Shown: positions 1 through 10,933, counted from the first letter of the stretch. The stretch: 64,000 nucleotides of DNA from Siphonodentalium dalli (GCA_032622095.1 CP136069.1:187663122-187727121); one strand, 5' to 3'. The notes: generated by a model not told the origin, from the letters alone. Numbers and translations are program-made.

Positions 1-855
1 GATCCCACGGGTCAGAGGAATGACCAGGGGGGGGGGGTCTTATATCGGGGTGGGGTGCTAATTATATCCCCACTTTCTGAGACATATAATGGGGTATACT
101 AGATTGTCTTTGTCCGTCTGGTCATCCGCCCAACATATACATCTGGTTCTGGTCTGGTCATCCGCGAGCATATATAGTATGCAGACCTTGGGTTATCGGA
201 AATTTAAGCTCAATGACGCTGTTGGCAAAGTTTGGCTGTTCGCGTTTTCATGTTCTGATGTTATCCTTCTTTGTTTGTCTGGACATACGTGGTTTTCTCA
301 TGCATTTCAACCATAGCATTGACCATAAGAATGGTACTGTTTTATGAAATTGGGTGTGAAAGGTTGCCATAAGGAGTGAATTCAAAGGAGGGCACAATGA
401 AGTTGTTTATATTTTTCTGTTCCAGAGTTATCCTTCTTAGTTTGTCTGAAAATAATGGGATTTTGTCCGTCCGCGCAGATATCACAGCCACGGTTTGTCG
501 GATGTCAGTTGCATTTTGTATTGGGAATTCTTCCAAAAGACTGACCAATTATGACGCTGTTTGCATTCTCCGTTATATGGTTTATCCCCCTTTGTTTATT
601 TGATAATACTGGTTTTCTGTTACGTCCACCCACACGTCCCCACAACAAAAGTTGATCCCCCACCCCAGTTACTGGGTACTGGGGTATATAGTGTTAATTT
701 TTGTTGTGGAGACCTATGCGTCTGGCTCAGTTTATACCTCAACGATGGGTTGCAGGATCTCAATATCCAGATGATTCATTTCTTGGGAGTTATATAACAT
801 CAACAATAGTATACCTACATGTACATGTAAGTTTGAAAAATAATTCTGGTTACAG
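1..855. other. No gene recognised; diffuse repeat-like sequence
   Basis: No exon with convincing protein similarity was found before the kelch exon. There is a G run at about 29-37. Short complementary arms around 637-660 (CCCCACAACAAAAGTTGAT) and 690-712 (TTTTTGTTGTGGAG) could form a hairpin of unknown origin. Earlier exons of the kelch gene presumably lie before the window. Confidence 0.4.
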
Positions 856-972
856 GAACTAAACTTTACGTGATAGGAGGCTCGGTGCTAGGAACAGACA
901 GTTCTGTACAGAACATCGAGAGATACGACTTACTCAGGAACACGTGGAAAACCATCTACCGATTCAAGAAAG
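856..972 (+). CDS. Kelch-repeat protein, internal exon
   Basis: The exon is preceded by an acceptor (TTACAG, ending 855) and followed by GT at 973. It is 117 nt, phase 1 in and phase 1 out. The translation contains LYVIGG near the start and IERYDLLRNTW later. This is the kelch-repeat signature: a hydrophobic strand followed by a double glycine, then a spaced Tyr and Trp. Kelch repeats form beta-propeller blades, often in BTB-BACK-kelch substrate adaptors of cullin-3 ubiquitin ligases, but no BTB domain is in this window, so that role is only a family-level possibility. I cannot name the member. The next exon (3872-3963) continues in the same phase. Confidence 0.7.
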
Positions 973-2540
973 GTTGTACATGTACATGTAATCCGATAAA
1001 CCGTTTCATGCCAATATTCGCTAATTATCCGCGCAAACAAAGTATGTCGTGGGGTACAGAAATGGGTTCCATTCGTGTCCGTCCGAACTTTCCATTCATT
1101 TAGGTGTTGAATTATTCAAAGTTAAAATTCATCTATGCGAACTTTGGATCTCTGTATCGCAGTCATGTTTTGATGATCTTTCATATGATCATAAGGCAGC
1201 ATGAAGGGCTGTGAGGGGAAGAATATTCACGTGTGCCAGATCATTTTTTCATTCATTTTTCCCCCGAAATTATGGTCCTTTTGGGTGTAAAATACGCCCA
1301 TTAATTCCTGTATCTCCATCATCTCTGATAGGATGTGATACAAGTGAATGATCTTTGTATATTAACAATTGGATGAAAGGTATCTATATACAGTCACCAC
1401 ATACCATATATAGACATCTTTTGAATCAAGCCACATTTGGAAATTAATAAACGTCAGTCGAAATTAAGCCTCTTTGAGGGGTATACTATGTGTGGTGCAC
1501 TTGTTTCTATTACAAACTTTTCTTTTGTATCATATAATTTATTGCCTTTTACTATATTATCGTACCATTTAAAGGTACTCAATCCGATCAGAGGGTCCTA
1601 TATTACTATTTCTTTGGCTTTGGTGGTAAAAAATAATTGATTCGAGTCGAGGAACCTACCAATCAACGCTCAGGGTGATCAGATATCGATATTTGAAGTT
1701 TCGTTATTTCTATTCTTTCTGTCCCAGAACACAGTCAAAATTGCGTTATTATTACCACTTGATTTTAGAGTTATCCATCCTTGTCTGTTTGAATAGTGTT
1801 TGGGTGTACACATCATAAATTCATTTTCATTATAATTATCATGTTGTTTGCATAATTCATAGACACATGAGTTTATTTTGCAGTAATCCATGGCTCAAAT
1901 TCATTCATTTGTTGCATATATTCTATTGAGTATAAAAGGAGATGATCCCATAAATAGCCAGATTTAGTGTAAAGTATCCCTTTAAATTTAATAAATTACT
2001 GCTGCTGTTCCTGTCAAGGACCTTTGTTTGTTTTAATAATAATATAGAGATATATTTGTTTACTTGGGAATAACCATTTGATGACAAAATGTTCATTGCT
2101 GAGTACCTTACTCGTATTTAAATTTGGGCAGTGCTATTTTTCGTGCATCCATTGGTGCGCGATTTTAAAACTGAGCGAAAAATAGTATGACTCATAAGCT
2201 TATATCAAACAATAGGGAAAATAAAGAGGGGAATTTTAGATATATATAGTACACACTTATATTTACATATGGCAACCAATCAATCTGAATTCCATCAATC
2301 ACACGTACATGCAAAGCAACGTGTTCAAACATGATGTCCATAATTATTTATTAAATATCAAAATGCTTATTTGGACCATACATAAGCATGTACCCGTCAA
2401 AATTATTATGCAGTTGTGTTCTATTCGATGAAAGTTTTCTTCGAGATGGTCTTTGATATACATTTTTTTGAAGTCGGTATTGAATTCGCGCATCCGGGTG
2501 CGTGAATTCAAAGTGTGCGAATTCAAAACTGAGCAAAAAA
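973..2540. other. Kelch-gene intron, left half; one dispersed repeat
   Basis: Positions 973-1816 show no coding or repeat structure I can name. A dispersed repeat copy lies at about 1817-1990 (listed separately). Positions 1991-2540 hold AT-rich sequence with short inverted pieces (GAATTCGCGCATCCGGGTG / CGTGAATTC around 2480-2515) and nothing I can assign. Confidence 0.4.
1817..1990 (+). repeat. Dispersed repeat E, copy 1
   Basis: Shares the segment CATTCATTTGTTGCATATAT, then GAGTATAAAAGGAGATG and a CCCATAAATGGCCGGATTTAG-like tail (here 'AATAGCCAGATTTAG'), with 40150-40336 and 51290-51460. The unit ends in CCCTTTAA in all three places. It contains a TATAAAAG motif. No terminal repeats or target duplication were identified, so the class is unknown. 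Confidence 0.6.
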
Positions 2541-2554
2541 TAGTACTCCGCGAA

Positions 2555-2796
2555 TTTAACTACGAGATAGGTAGTTCACTTGAGGAATGTTAAGATAATA
2601 AGTTCAACAACGGTTCAACCAGCCGAATACTATAAGTTAAACTTATCATCTGAGCATTCTCTCTAAATTACTGAATAGGATTCATGTCTTCTGCACTTAA
2701 ATTATCAAACACCTCTCCAAATAAATAATAGACCATTCCAATGTATACAACTTTTACAACTGAATGAGATAATCCATTCAGTAATGAGGGGTAACA
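2555..2796. mobile_element. P4-type TTAA element, degraded copy
   Basis: Contains the P4 segments GATAATAAGTTCAACAA, CAAATAAATAATAGACCATT and a terminal AATGAGGGGTAAC related to the P4 end. The TTAA ends have decayed. Confidence 0.5.
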
Positions 2797-2877
2797 TTGG
2801 TTAACTGCTTGGCCAAGTTAGTTGCAGTAATATAGGAGTTTCTGAACAAGTTTGTCCAATATGTCACACTCTGTGAA

Positions 2878-3150
2878 CCCCATTCTGCTTAGGCCTCAAC
2901 TACTATGTGAGACCTAGGATCAGATTGAAGTTCCCCAGTTGAAGTTGGTGATGTTTGCCTCGATTTAGCAATTTATCTACTGCAAATTAGGGGATAAGAA
3001 AACTGAACAGATGGGAAAAAGTAACTAAAAACAATGTTAATTTCAGACAATAGATACTTCCCAGAAGATGAGGCATAAGCAGAATGAGGTCCCCAGAGGG
3101 TGAAACTGGTGATGCTAAACCCTCTGGGGACCTCATTCTGCACATGCCAG
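2878..3150. mobile_element. H1 palindromic element, 5' hairpin lost
   Basis: Carries the H1 internal segment (GGATCAGATTGAAGTTCCC ... TTCCCAGAAGATGAGGC) and one terminal hairpin, GAATGAGGTCCCCAGAGGG ... CCCTCTGGGGACCTCATTC at 3085-3142. The left hairpin is reduced to CCCCATTCTGC. Confidence 0.7.
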
Positions 3151-3173
3151 ACATGGCGTTAGCTCAGCATGTA

Positions 3174-3386
3174 CAGTAATGCGCTAATTAATCGACTCCA
3201 TAACCACAGCAGAATTATGGGTAACTTTTCAGGATTTAGTCGGAAATATGGCTTGTTGCCATTCATCGGAAAGCTCTCGGGGAGAGCTTTCCGATGAATG
3301 GCAACAAGCCATATTTCCGACTAAATCCTGAAAGGTTTCCCATAATTCTGCTGTGGTTATGGAGTCGATTAATTTGGGCATTACTG
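3174..3386. mobile_element. M1 palindrome (Tc1/mariner-like MITE)
   Basis: A near-perfect 213-bp palindrome starts CAGTAATGC and ends GCATTACTG, flanked by TA on both sides (3172-3173 and 3387-3388). The arms meet at about 3280 (GCTCTCGGGGAGAGC). TA flanks and CAGT ends fit Tc1/mariner-type MITEs. It lies 24 bp from an H1 copy. Confidence 0.8.
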
Positions 3387-3695
3387 TAGGTTTGCAGTGG
3401 CTATGCTGGGTAAACCGCACTATCATTAATTAGATATGACATTTTCGTCCAGAACAGCCTGTTATCGAACTATGTGATTATCACTTCAATTTGCCCTTAA
3501 ACCGAGTAATATCATATTCCAACATCACAAATCAGAGTAATATCATTTTACGACAGCATAAATCCAAGTAATATCGTTTAACGACATACCGCAAATCTAC
3601 TTCACTGTTAATTAATGTGTGGATGTACATTTTTGTGATGTTACTCATTTGAAAGAGTTGTCAGTTACAGAGAGGCGATCTAATTTATAAATAGG

Positions 3696-3838
3696 ATATT
3701 ACTCGGTTGGTTTGATATTATAGGCCTGATATCAACCCTCGGTAACCTCATATCAGCCTTTGACCTTTGGTTTCAGGCTGATATGAGGTTACCTCGGGCT
3801 GATATCGGGCCTAATATCAACCAACCAAGTAATATCCT
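3696..3838. mobile_element. Imperfect foldback element (GGTTGGTTTGATAT family)
   Basis: The arms GATATTACTCGGTTGGTTTG / CAACCAACCAAGTAATATC fold around TTTGACCTTTGG, with inner arms GGTAACCTCATATCAGCC / GGCTGATATGAGGTTACC. Related fragments occur at 42340-42450 and about 41880-41960 in the WASHC5 introns. It ends 34 bp before the last kelch exon. No target duplication is clear. Confidence 0.65.
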
Positions 3839-3871
3839 CCAAATAGCTATATTCCTGGTTATTCTTTTCAG

Positions 3872-3963
3872 GTGACTTTTCTAATGTTGATTGTGCAGTA
3901 CTGGAGATTCCATCAGGCCACAAGAAACAAACAAACTATAAACTTAAGTGGGTCATCTGGTGA
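3872..3963 (+). CDS. Kelch-repeat protein, probable last exon
   Basis: A good acceptor (ATTCTTTTCAG, ending 3871) opens a phase-1 exon that joins the 856-972 exon in frame: ...YRFKK-G-DFSNVDCAVLEI..., ending KLKWVIW then TGA at 3961-3963. The TGA overlaps a possible donor (TG|GTGAGA at 3960), so the exon could instead be internal. I see no later exon before the WASHC5 3' end, which favours a terminal exon. No obvious AATAAA follows closely. The exon is separated from the previous one by a 2.9-kb intron full of mobile elements. Confidence 0.55.
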
Positions 3964-4476
3964 GAGGTGCATCGACCTTTGGTTGTATAATTATTGTACA
4001 ACATTTGTGATAAACTCTACCTCGGATGCATGATTATATTATTGTTGCTGAAAAACACATGGATTTAATACAAAAAACAAGGTCATATTTTCTGTCCAGT
4101 ATACATCAAAGAACAAGTTTGTCAGCAAGATGTCAGTTAAAGAGGAGGTCAAGAGACCAATTTCGATTGAGGTTGTCCATGGATATCTCATAAGCATGGT
4201 ATAAGAAGAAAATGTATAACAGAATTAACTGTGATAGAATATGGAAAATGCAGAAAGGGAAAATACCTCAATCACGCTATCATGGTCAATTAGTATTGAT
4301 GGAATACACGTTCCACTGGGATTTCTGGTGGTGATGGATCAATGTTCAACTTATTGACAAGCAACAACAATCACCAAGATACACTACAACGTGTTAGGTT
4401 CAATCTCCGCTGTTTTAAGTAACACGAGGAGTAACAAATTTGGGATTTTGATTAACATTGCTTACTGCTGATCCAA
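3964..4476. other. Kelch gene 3' flank, nothing recognised
   Basis: AT-rich sequence after the likely stop codon. No clear poly(A) signal, exon or repeat structure was identified. Confidence 0.4.
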
Positions 4477-4484
4477 GTCTCAAG

Positions 4485-4660
4485 CAAATCTGTGATATAT
4501 ATAAATACAAATAAATTGAGATGAATGCAACAAATCTGTGATATAAATACAAATAAATAGAGATGAATGCAACAAATCTGTGATATATAAATACAAATAA
4601 ATAGAGATGAATGCAACAAATCTGTGATAAATACAAATAAATAGAGATGAATGCAACAAA
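4485..4660. repeat. Tandem repeat, about 42-46 bp x 4
   Basis: Successive units of AAATCTGTGATATATAAATA CAAATAAATAGAGATGAATGCAAC with small length changes in the TATA run. The apparent open frames here (FISIYLYLYHRFVA repeated on the - strand) come from the repeat. Confidence 0.85.
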
Positions 4661-5255
4661 TGATGTTTTGTTACCCATAATTTAGCATAGGACACTTTCC
4701 ATGGGCCGATTTTTGTTTTGAGGGAACCGCTATGCGTGTTATATAGCTAGGATGATTGTGTGATGATGTACTATATCCAAGATCCCATAACTCCATAAGT
4801 TTTATAGGGGTGTGGTGGCTTAGTAAGTGGCAAGGCACATTATACTGCCATAAACCATCCAGCAGTGAAGAAACTGACCCGATTCTCTAAAGGCATGGCT
4901 ATGTGATCCATGCAAAGTTTGGGTGACTAGATTCATGTATCTGGGCAAGTTTGTCAATTGCTTACCTGAAGTTGGTGGTTTATACGAAAGTGGATTTATT
5001 TCCCATTCAAATTAACCCCGCACGGTATTTCCTCCACCAATGAAACTGACAATGTCATGATATGGCATAGCAGTTGAAACAACAATAAATGCTAATAGAC
5101 GAACATAATTGTATATGAAAAAAATTCATATTATTTGAATTAATCAGAATTTAAATCAGCTTGACCAAAGAAATTCCTTTGTCTAAAACTGTTATGTCAA
5201 TTGACTGCAGCATTACTGAACATTCAGAACTAAACATTCGCTGTTGAAATGGCCT

Positions 5256-5328
5256 CAGGGGCGCCGGAAGAGGGGGGGGCAGAGGGGGCAGCTGACCCCC
5301 CTGCCCTTGGATGCTTCCGGCGCCCCTG
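5256..5328. mobile_element. 73-bp hAT-like MITE with 8-bp target duplication
   Basis: Terminal inverted repeats CAGGGGCGCCGGAAG / CTTCCGGCGCCCCTG are flanked on both sides by AATGGCCT (5248-5255 and 5329-5336). A CAGGGGCG end with an 8-bp duplication is typical of hAT elements. The body is only a G-rich/C-rich loop. Confidence 0.85.
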
Positions 5329-5473
5329 AATGGCCTTGACACTGTTTCTGAATGTCGCCGCACTGATCCAGAACCATGACATGGTGTACAGCTGAAGACC
5401 AAATGTAAACCATGTGTTGTATGTGTTATGCACTCTACTGGGCCAATAGACATTACAATCAGGAGTGTGTAAG

Positions 5474-5873
5474 CAAGTCTGCAAATAGTGTGTCTGTCAT
5501 TGGCAAAATGAGGTCCCCAGAGGGTGAATTTAGTGAAGCTAGCATCACCAAATTCACCCTCTGGGAACTTCATTCTTCTTAGACCTCAACTTCTATTGGA
5601 TCAGATTGAAGTTCCCCAGTAGAAGTTGGTGATATTCACCCATTAGTCACCTCCATTATGCATTTTATTTTCTGCAAATTAGGGAATATAGAAACTTCCC
5701 AGAAGGGAAATATTAACTAAAAACAATGTTAAATTGAGACTATAGATACTTCCCAGAAGATGAGGCCTAAGCAAAATGAGGTCCCCAGTGGGTGAAACTA
5801 GCCCGCAGTGCGGGATAACATCACTAAATTCACCCTCTGGGGACCTCATTCTGCAAATGACAAGACACAGATG
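5474..5873. mobile_element. H1 palindromic element
   Basis: Starts CAAGTCTGCAAATAGTGTG, then a hairpin (5508-5573), the internal segment with GATCAGATTGAAGTTCCC, and a second hairpin (5775-5854) built on GGTCCCCAG / CTGGGGACC. The right outer end is truncated after CAAATGACAAGACAC. Confidence 0.75.
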
Positions 5874-5950
5874 AAAATGTCATTGACCAGGCATTAACAT
5901 AAACATTTCATGTGTACGGACTTATGAACTCTCAAATCTATTATATTGTA

Positions 5951-6205
5951 CAAGCCTTGAAAGAGTGTGCCTGTCATTTGCAGAATGAGGTTCCCAGAGG
6001 GTGAATTTAGTGATGCTACCCCCGCATAGCGGGCTAGCATCACCAAATTCACCCTCTGGGAAACTCATTCTGCTGAGGTGTAAGCAGAATGAGGTCCCCA
6101 GAGGGTGAATTTGGTGATGCTAGCCCGCTATGCGGGGTAGCATCACTAAATTCACCCTCTGGGAACCTCATTCTGCAAATGACAGGCACAATATTTCAAG
6201 GCTTG
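5951..6205. mobile_element. H1 element, short form with two hairpins back to back
   Basis: Outer arms CAAGCCTTGAAA / TTTCAAGGCTTG. Two complete GGTCCCCAG-type hairpins are joined by only CTGAGGTGTAAG. Each hairpin has a GC-rich centre (CCCCGCATAGCGGG; CCCGCTATGCGGGG). ATTGTA occurs at both outer edges (5945-5950, 6206-6211) as a possible partial target duplication. Confidence 0.75.
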
Positions 6206-6229
6206 ATTGTATCAACAAAATGTTACCTG

Positions 6230-6463
6230 TTAACCCTTCCATGACTGGAGCTTCCTAAATTAAAAAAAAAAAACGTGTGCCATTAATGCATTCTCTTATA
6301 TATGCGAGTCTCCCATAAGGAGCGTTGCATATATGAGAGAATGCATTGGCCTAACAATATTTACATTGCCCATGTAAGCCAGTGCATTCCCATATATAAG
6401 AGAATGCACTGGCACAGGATCTTTAGTGCTGCACCATCGCAGCTCCCACCATGAAGGTGTTAA
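6230..6463. mobile_element. P1 TTAA element
   Basis: TTAA then CCCTTCCATGACTGGAGC at the left; GCTCCCACCATGAAGG then TTAA at the right. Two internal hairpins of the ATTCTCTTATATATGCGAG type are present. Confidence 0.8.
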
Positions 6464-6552
6464 TCTTATCATCTGGCTGAAGAAGACCATTAAACCCAAA
6501 ATTACCAACAACAGACTGTTGTTATTTTATCCAATTACAATTAGGGTTTTTC

Positions 6553-6992
6553 ACCCTTTCAGTGCCAGGTCCGATTTTTGTATCAACCCATATACCCTGT
6601 GCCAATGCATTATCTCTTATATATGCGAGTCGACCATAGGTCGCCTCGCATATATAAGAGAATGCATTGGCCTAACAATTTTTCATCATTTGTTATTATT
6701 TTTTACAATTTTAATACTTTTTTCTTATATTCTTTAACAGACTTATTTTGTAGGTTTAGTGCCAGGGAATCTTACGTTTTTCATGGGCATCAAAATTATT
6801 ACTATGAATACTTGGTGATAGTTTTGAGTTATAACATGCCCCTAAGGTTTAATCCAGTTTGTTTTTAAATTCGCTATAGCATGCTTAAGCATACCCAAAA
6901 AAAATTCAACCCAAAAAAAATAATTTTAGGGCCGATTTTACAGACTGTAAATTAGGGCCGATGAGATCGGCCCCTGGCACTGAAAGGGTTAA
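6553..6992. mobile_element. P2 TTAA element (CCCTTTCAGTGCCAGG ends)
   Basis: Left end ACCCTTTCAGTGCCAGG (TTAA lost), right end CCTGGCACTGAAAGGGTTAA. One full hairpin module with the CGACCATAGGTCG centre lies at about 6608-6670. The unique middle is longer than in other P2 copies. Confidence 0.75.
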
Positions 6993-7213
6993 ACACAGGG
7001 TAGCTGTAGTATGTACAAGTAACAAATGTTGGAAAAATTATGGTTTAATAAATATATCATGATCACTAACATATCATAATTGCACATAACAAATCTCAAC
7101 AATATAACAATTAGCACGAAATTGCAATATTTTCTGATATTCCCTTTTGCTTCTCAATAACCTCAACTAAAATCAGGTCTCCATCAATATAAATACGTTC
7201 AAGGCATTGGCTG

Positions 7214-7695
7214 TGTGAATAAGTCTGAGTTTAGTGTGCCTGTCATTTCCAGAATGAGGTCCCCAGAGGGTGAATTTAGTGACGCTATCCCACAGTGGGC
7301 TAGCATCACCAAACTCATCCTCTGGGGACCTCATTCTGCCTGCCTCATCTGTTATGGGAGACACATACTATGATACTCAGATTGAAGTTCACAATGGTGA
7401 ATATTGTTATCTACACCCATTGGGAACCTCGATTATGCAGTGTGTCGTCTGTCAATTTGGGGATATAGAGAAACTAAACTATAAAAGAAATAGAAGATAT
7501 GTGAAGAACTTTCTATATCATTTTATAATGAAGAAACTTTCCAGAGAAGATGAGGCACAGGCAGAATGAGGTCCCCAGAGGGTGAATTTAGTGACGCTAG
7601 CCCGCTATGCGGGATAGCATCACAAACAAAATTCACCCTCTGGGGACCTCATTCTGCAAAACACACTAAACTAAGGCTTGTATGTGAATAGAAAG
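7214..7695. mobile_element. H1 palindromic element
   Basis: Left hairpin at 7252-7336 and right hairpin at 7565-7657, both with GAGGTCCCCAGAGGGTGAA / TTCACCCTCTGGGGACCTC. The outer arms include TGAGTTTAGTGTG / CACACTAAACTAAGG. Flanks TGTGTGAAT and TATGTGAAT resemble each other, but the duplication is imperfect. Confidence 0.7.
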
Positions 7696-7888
7696 TTACT
7701 GAAATTCCTCCGAACAAAATTATAAATATCAACATGTGATAATGCCAGTGTATTATCATACATCACCTATAAACATATATTATTCTCAAGGTGGCAACAA
7801 GTATTGTTTTCTTATGTTTGTAATACCAACATAATAGATCACAATAATGTACAGCGACTTGAGGGCAGCCATTACTGCTGCCTATAAG

Positions 7889-8151
7889 TTAACCCTTTCA
7901 TGACGGGAGATGTGCTGATGCAGCATTAAAGATCCTGTGCCAGTGTATTCTCTTATATATGCCAGTCTCCCATAGGGAGCCTCGCATATATAAGAGAATG
8001 CACTGGCTTACAAGGTCAAGGTAAATATTGGTTGGCCAATGTGTTATCTTATATATGCGAGGCTCCCTATGGGATACTTGCATATATAAGAGAATGCATT
8101 TCCACAGGGTTTCCGCAAAATTTCAGGAAGCTCCAGTCATGCAAGGGTTAA
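7889..8151. mobile_element. P1 TTAA element
   Basis: TTAACCCTTTCATGACGGG at the left, CTCCAGTCATGCAAGGGTTAA at the right, TTAA on both sides. Two hairpin modules with CTCCCATAGGGAG-type centres are separated by CTTACAAGGTCAAGGTAAAT. Confidence 0.85.
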
Positions 8152-8732
8152 TAAAGAAATGTACAGCGCCCCATATTTGATCATAATCGTCGTTATCAGT
8201 ATTTTAGAGTTCTCTTTCCTTGTGGAAAGCATAATACTAACTTCTGTTACAGTAAATGTTTACAAACAATGATTTCGATAGCGATACCTTGAACAGGCGA
8301 TTATTCGAGACAGTACAATCATTCATCATATCCACAGACCGATTTTACTAATCATTGGACTCCGACCACTGCCATAGCCACAACTACAACCTGCATGTTT
8401 TGGATTGGGAGACGGTTCACCTATGTATACATAACCGATCGCATGGGACACCGTCCCCCATACAAATAACAACAAAACTCTCATCAAATTTCATTCCTCA
8501 ATACCATCGACTTAAATTCATCAGCAGCTGAACGCCAGGAAAGAGAAGCTTTACTAAGTTTGGTAATTTGCGCTCCGATCCCCTGAGAACCCACAACATT
8601 ATCCATATATTCTGTGTTGCAAAATATTCCATGTATATGTGGGTCACAATAAATATGTTCAAACAAACAATGATTTCAACATGCAGAATCTCATCACTGG
8701 ACGATTATTTATAATGAATGCCTTGAGACACT
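8152..8732. other. Intergenic, nothing recognised
   Basis: No exon, inverted repeat or tandem repeat stands out here between the kelch gene and the WASHC5 3' end. Confidence 0.4.
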
Positions 8733-9594
8733 TTAACCCCTTCTATACTAAATGGATTATCCCAGTCAGTTAAAAAGTGTACCTCGGAATGGTCTATTAT
8801 TGATTTGCATGGATGTGTAGGTAGTATAAGCAGACGACAGATAAATAAGAGTACAGAAGGAGTTCTATTTAATGAGGGAAATGTTTAGATAATAAGTTCA
8901 ACAAACGACCTATGGTCGTTTGTTGAACTTATTATGTGAACATTTCCTATGTGATAACTACTCATCAATGATGCTTTAGTATAGAAAGGGTTAACTTAAT
9001 ATCTGAACATTTCCTATGGATAACTACTCATCAATGATGCTTTAGTATATAAAGGGTAAAAACTTATTATCTGAACATTTCCTATGTGATAACTACTTGT
9101 CAATGATGCTTTAGTATAGAAAGGGTTAACTTATTATCTGAACATTTCCTATGTGATAACTAATTGTCAATGATGCTTTAGTATAGAAAGGGTAACTTAT
9201 TATCTGAACATTTCTTATGGGATAACTACTCATCAATGATGCTTTAGTATAGAAAGGGTTAACTTATTATGTGAACATTTCCTATGGGATAACTACTCAT
9301 CAATGATGCCTTAGTATAGAAAGGTTAACTTATTATGTGAACATTTGCTATGGGATAACTAATCATCAATGATGCCTTAGTATAGAAAGGTTAACTTATT
9401 ATGTGAACATTTGCTATGGGATAACTACTCATCAATGATGCTTTAATATAGAAAGGGTTAACTTATTATGTGAACATTTGCTATGGGATAACTAATCATC
9501 AATGATGCCTTAGTATAGAAAGGTTAACTTATTATGTGAACATTTGCTATGGGATAACTAATCATCAATGATGCTTTAGTATAGAAATAGTTAA
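8733..9594. mobile_element. P4 TTAA element whose right end is tandemly amplified
   Basis: Starts TTAACCCCTTCTATACTAAA. A perfect hairpin at about 8889-8937 (ATAATAAGTTCAACAAACG, centre CGACCTATGGTCG) follows. From about 8940 the right-hand end, CTGAACATTTCCTATG...CATCAATGATGCTTTAGTATAGAAAGGGTTAA, is repeated about 10 times with a period near 68 bp, up to TTAA at 9591. A minisatellite was thus made from a transposon end. Confidence 0.8.
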
Positions 9595-10070
9595 AGAATG
9601 AAGCAGCTAATAATTGGTCTGTATAACTGAAAGCCATCTTCAACCAATTTATAGTTAGTTTATTACATGATCTGGTACTTATTCCATTCATTAAACCCAT
9701 TCTATAATAATGATATACAATGGTCATTGTATAACAGGAAATAGTGCCATGTGTACCCAAGTGTATTATTGTGACGCAAATGTAACCTTTGACTTCCGGG
9801 TTGTCATCTGTTTACATTCCATATGCTACGGAAGAGGGATGAAGAAGAATCTTTGTCTATGACTGATATTTGTATAGTTATTTCACTAAATTTACGCCAA
9901 TGAATGCATCAAAGAGTCTTATTTATCTGGGACTCTTTCTTTATGCAGGTAAACAACACATAGTTACGTGAAACATCATCGCAGGTCTTATAGAAGCTGC
10001 TGTTACTTTAATGTCCCTTTTATTGATTTATGTATGTTTTATGGAGGTTTTGGATCAGGTAATAAATAAA
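9595..10070. other. Intergenic, nothing recognised
   Basis: Unique-looking sequence without clear coding signals. A short motif CTTTGACTTCCGGG at about 9788 resembles an ETS-type site, but no promoter can be assigned. Confidence 0.3.
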
Positions 10071-10178
10071 ATCTACAACTCGTCCCCAGTTTATAGCAAA
10101 ATTTACAAAACTTGTCCAGTAAATTAGGTATGGACTCCTTTTGTAAATTTTGCTATAAACTGGGGACGAGTTGTAGAT
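10071..10178. repeat. Short foldback element
   Basis: The 40-bp arms ATCTACAACTCGTCCCCAG... and ...CTGGGGACGAGTTGTAGAT are essentially perfect, around the loop CTTGTCCAGTAAATTAGGTA. No clear target duplication. Confidence 0.8.
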
Positions 10179-10272
10179 CCTCTATGTACTTCATATTAAG
10201 GAATGATTTTCAGCTGAATAGACATCTCACAAAATGCCTGTTCAAAGAAAGTATTGAGATTTCATCACTAAA

Positions 10273-10380
10273 ATTCACTGACATGTAATTCACTGACTTG
10301 TAATTCACTGACTTGTAATTCACTGACATGTAATTCACTGACTTGTAATTCACTGACTTGTAATTCACTGATATGTAATT
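10273..10380. repeat. Tandem repeat, 15 bp x about 7
   Basis: Unit TTCACTGACTTGTAA with T/A alternation at one position (ACTTG / ACATG / ATATG). It reads as a repeated SVNYK frame on the - strand, which I treat as an artefact. Confidence 0.9.
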
Positions 10381-10605
10381 TTGAGGATCAAGCTTCATTT
10401 CCTGTTATGATCACAGAGTATAAACAGAATGACACAGATCACAAATTTATATAAATCACATCATTTGTGACTTCATATCATTGCATTTATATCTTGTATT
10501 CACATCATGGATATTAAGCATGAACGAATAATGTTTGGTTGGGCATTCTCAATGGTAACGCTATGGAAGATAATGTAATAAATTGCAGTCACATTAGACG
10601 ACTTG

Positions 10606-10933
10606 AAGGAATAGTCAAGTTATTTTCAAGTGCAATAAAATTTGCCAAATTTGATTGAGTCACTTTCACTTTAGATATAGTTGAATTCATCTTTGTTGAA
10701 TTTGGCTTTATTCAATCCAACCAAGTATGTTCTAAATATAGCAATGATGGCCTGGATATTGAAATGTCAGAAAACGTGAGTCGAGTGAGAAGGAAATTAT
10801 TGTTGGGCTTTTATACTTGCCATTGACAATTGACAATGATTACCTTTAGTGAAAGTTATTTGACTCAATACAATTTGGTATGGCAAACATTTGGCAAATT
10901 TTATTCAAATTGAAAATAACTGGACTATGCCTT
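10606..10933. mobile_element. Imperfect inverted-repeat element just after WASHC5
   Basis: Arms AAGGAATAGTCAAGTTATTT (10606) and its counterpart GACTATGCCTT (ending 10933), with inner matches GCAATAAAATTTGCCAAAT / TTTGGCAAATTTTATTCAA and TGATTGAGTCA / TGACTCAAT. It begins about 105 bp after the WASHC5 stop, so it may lie in the 3' UTR. An AATAAA on the - strand (10905-10900) is inside its right arm. Confidence 0.7.
10900..10905 (-). terminator. Candidate poly(A) signal of WASHC5
   Basis: AATAAA on the - strand, 135 nt after the WASHC5 stop codon and inside an inverted-repeat element. A second candidate is at 10709-10704. Without transcript data neither can be confirmed. Confidence 0.35.

Noticed and set aside
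3174-3386. MicroRNA precursor
   Set aside because: Perfect long hairpins here belong to multi-copy M1 MITEs; without small-RNA data there is no support for a microRNA.
4415-4695. Open frames with repeated IYLYLYHRFVAFIS
   Set aside because: Produced by the 42-46 bp tandem repeat.
5508-7657. Hairpins resembling bacterial terminators or attenuators
   Set aside because: The genome is eukaryotic and the hairpins are parts of repeated H1/P elements with defined ends.
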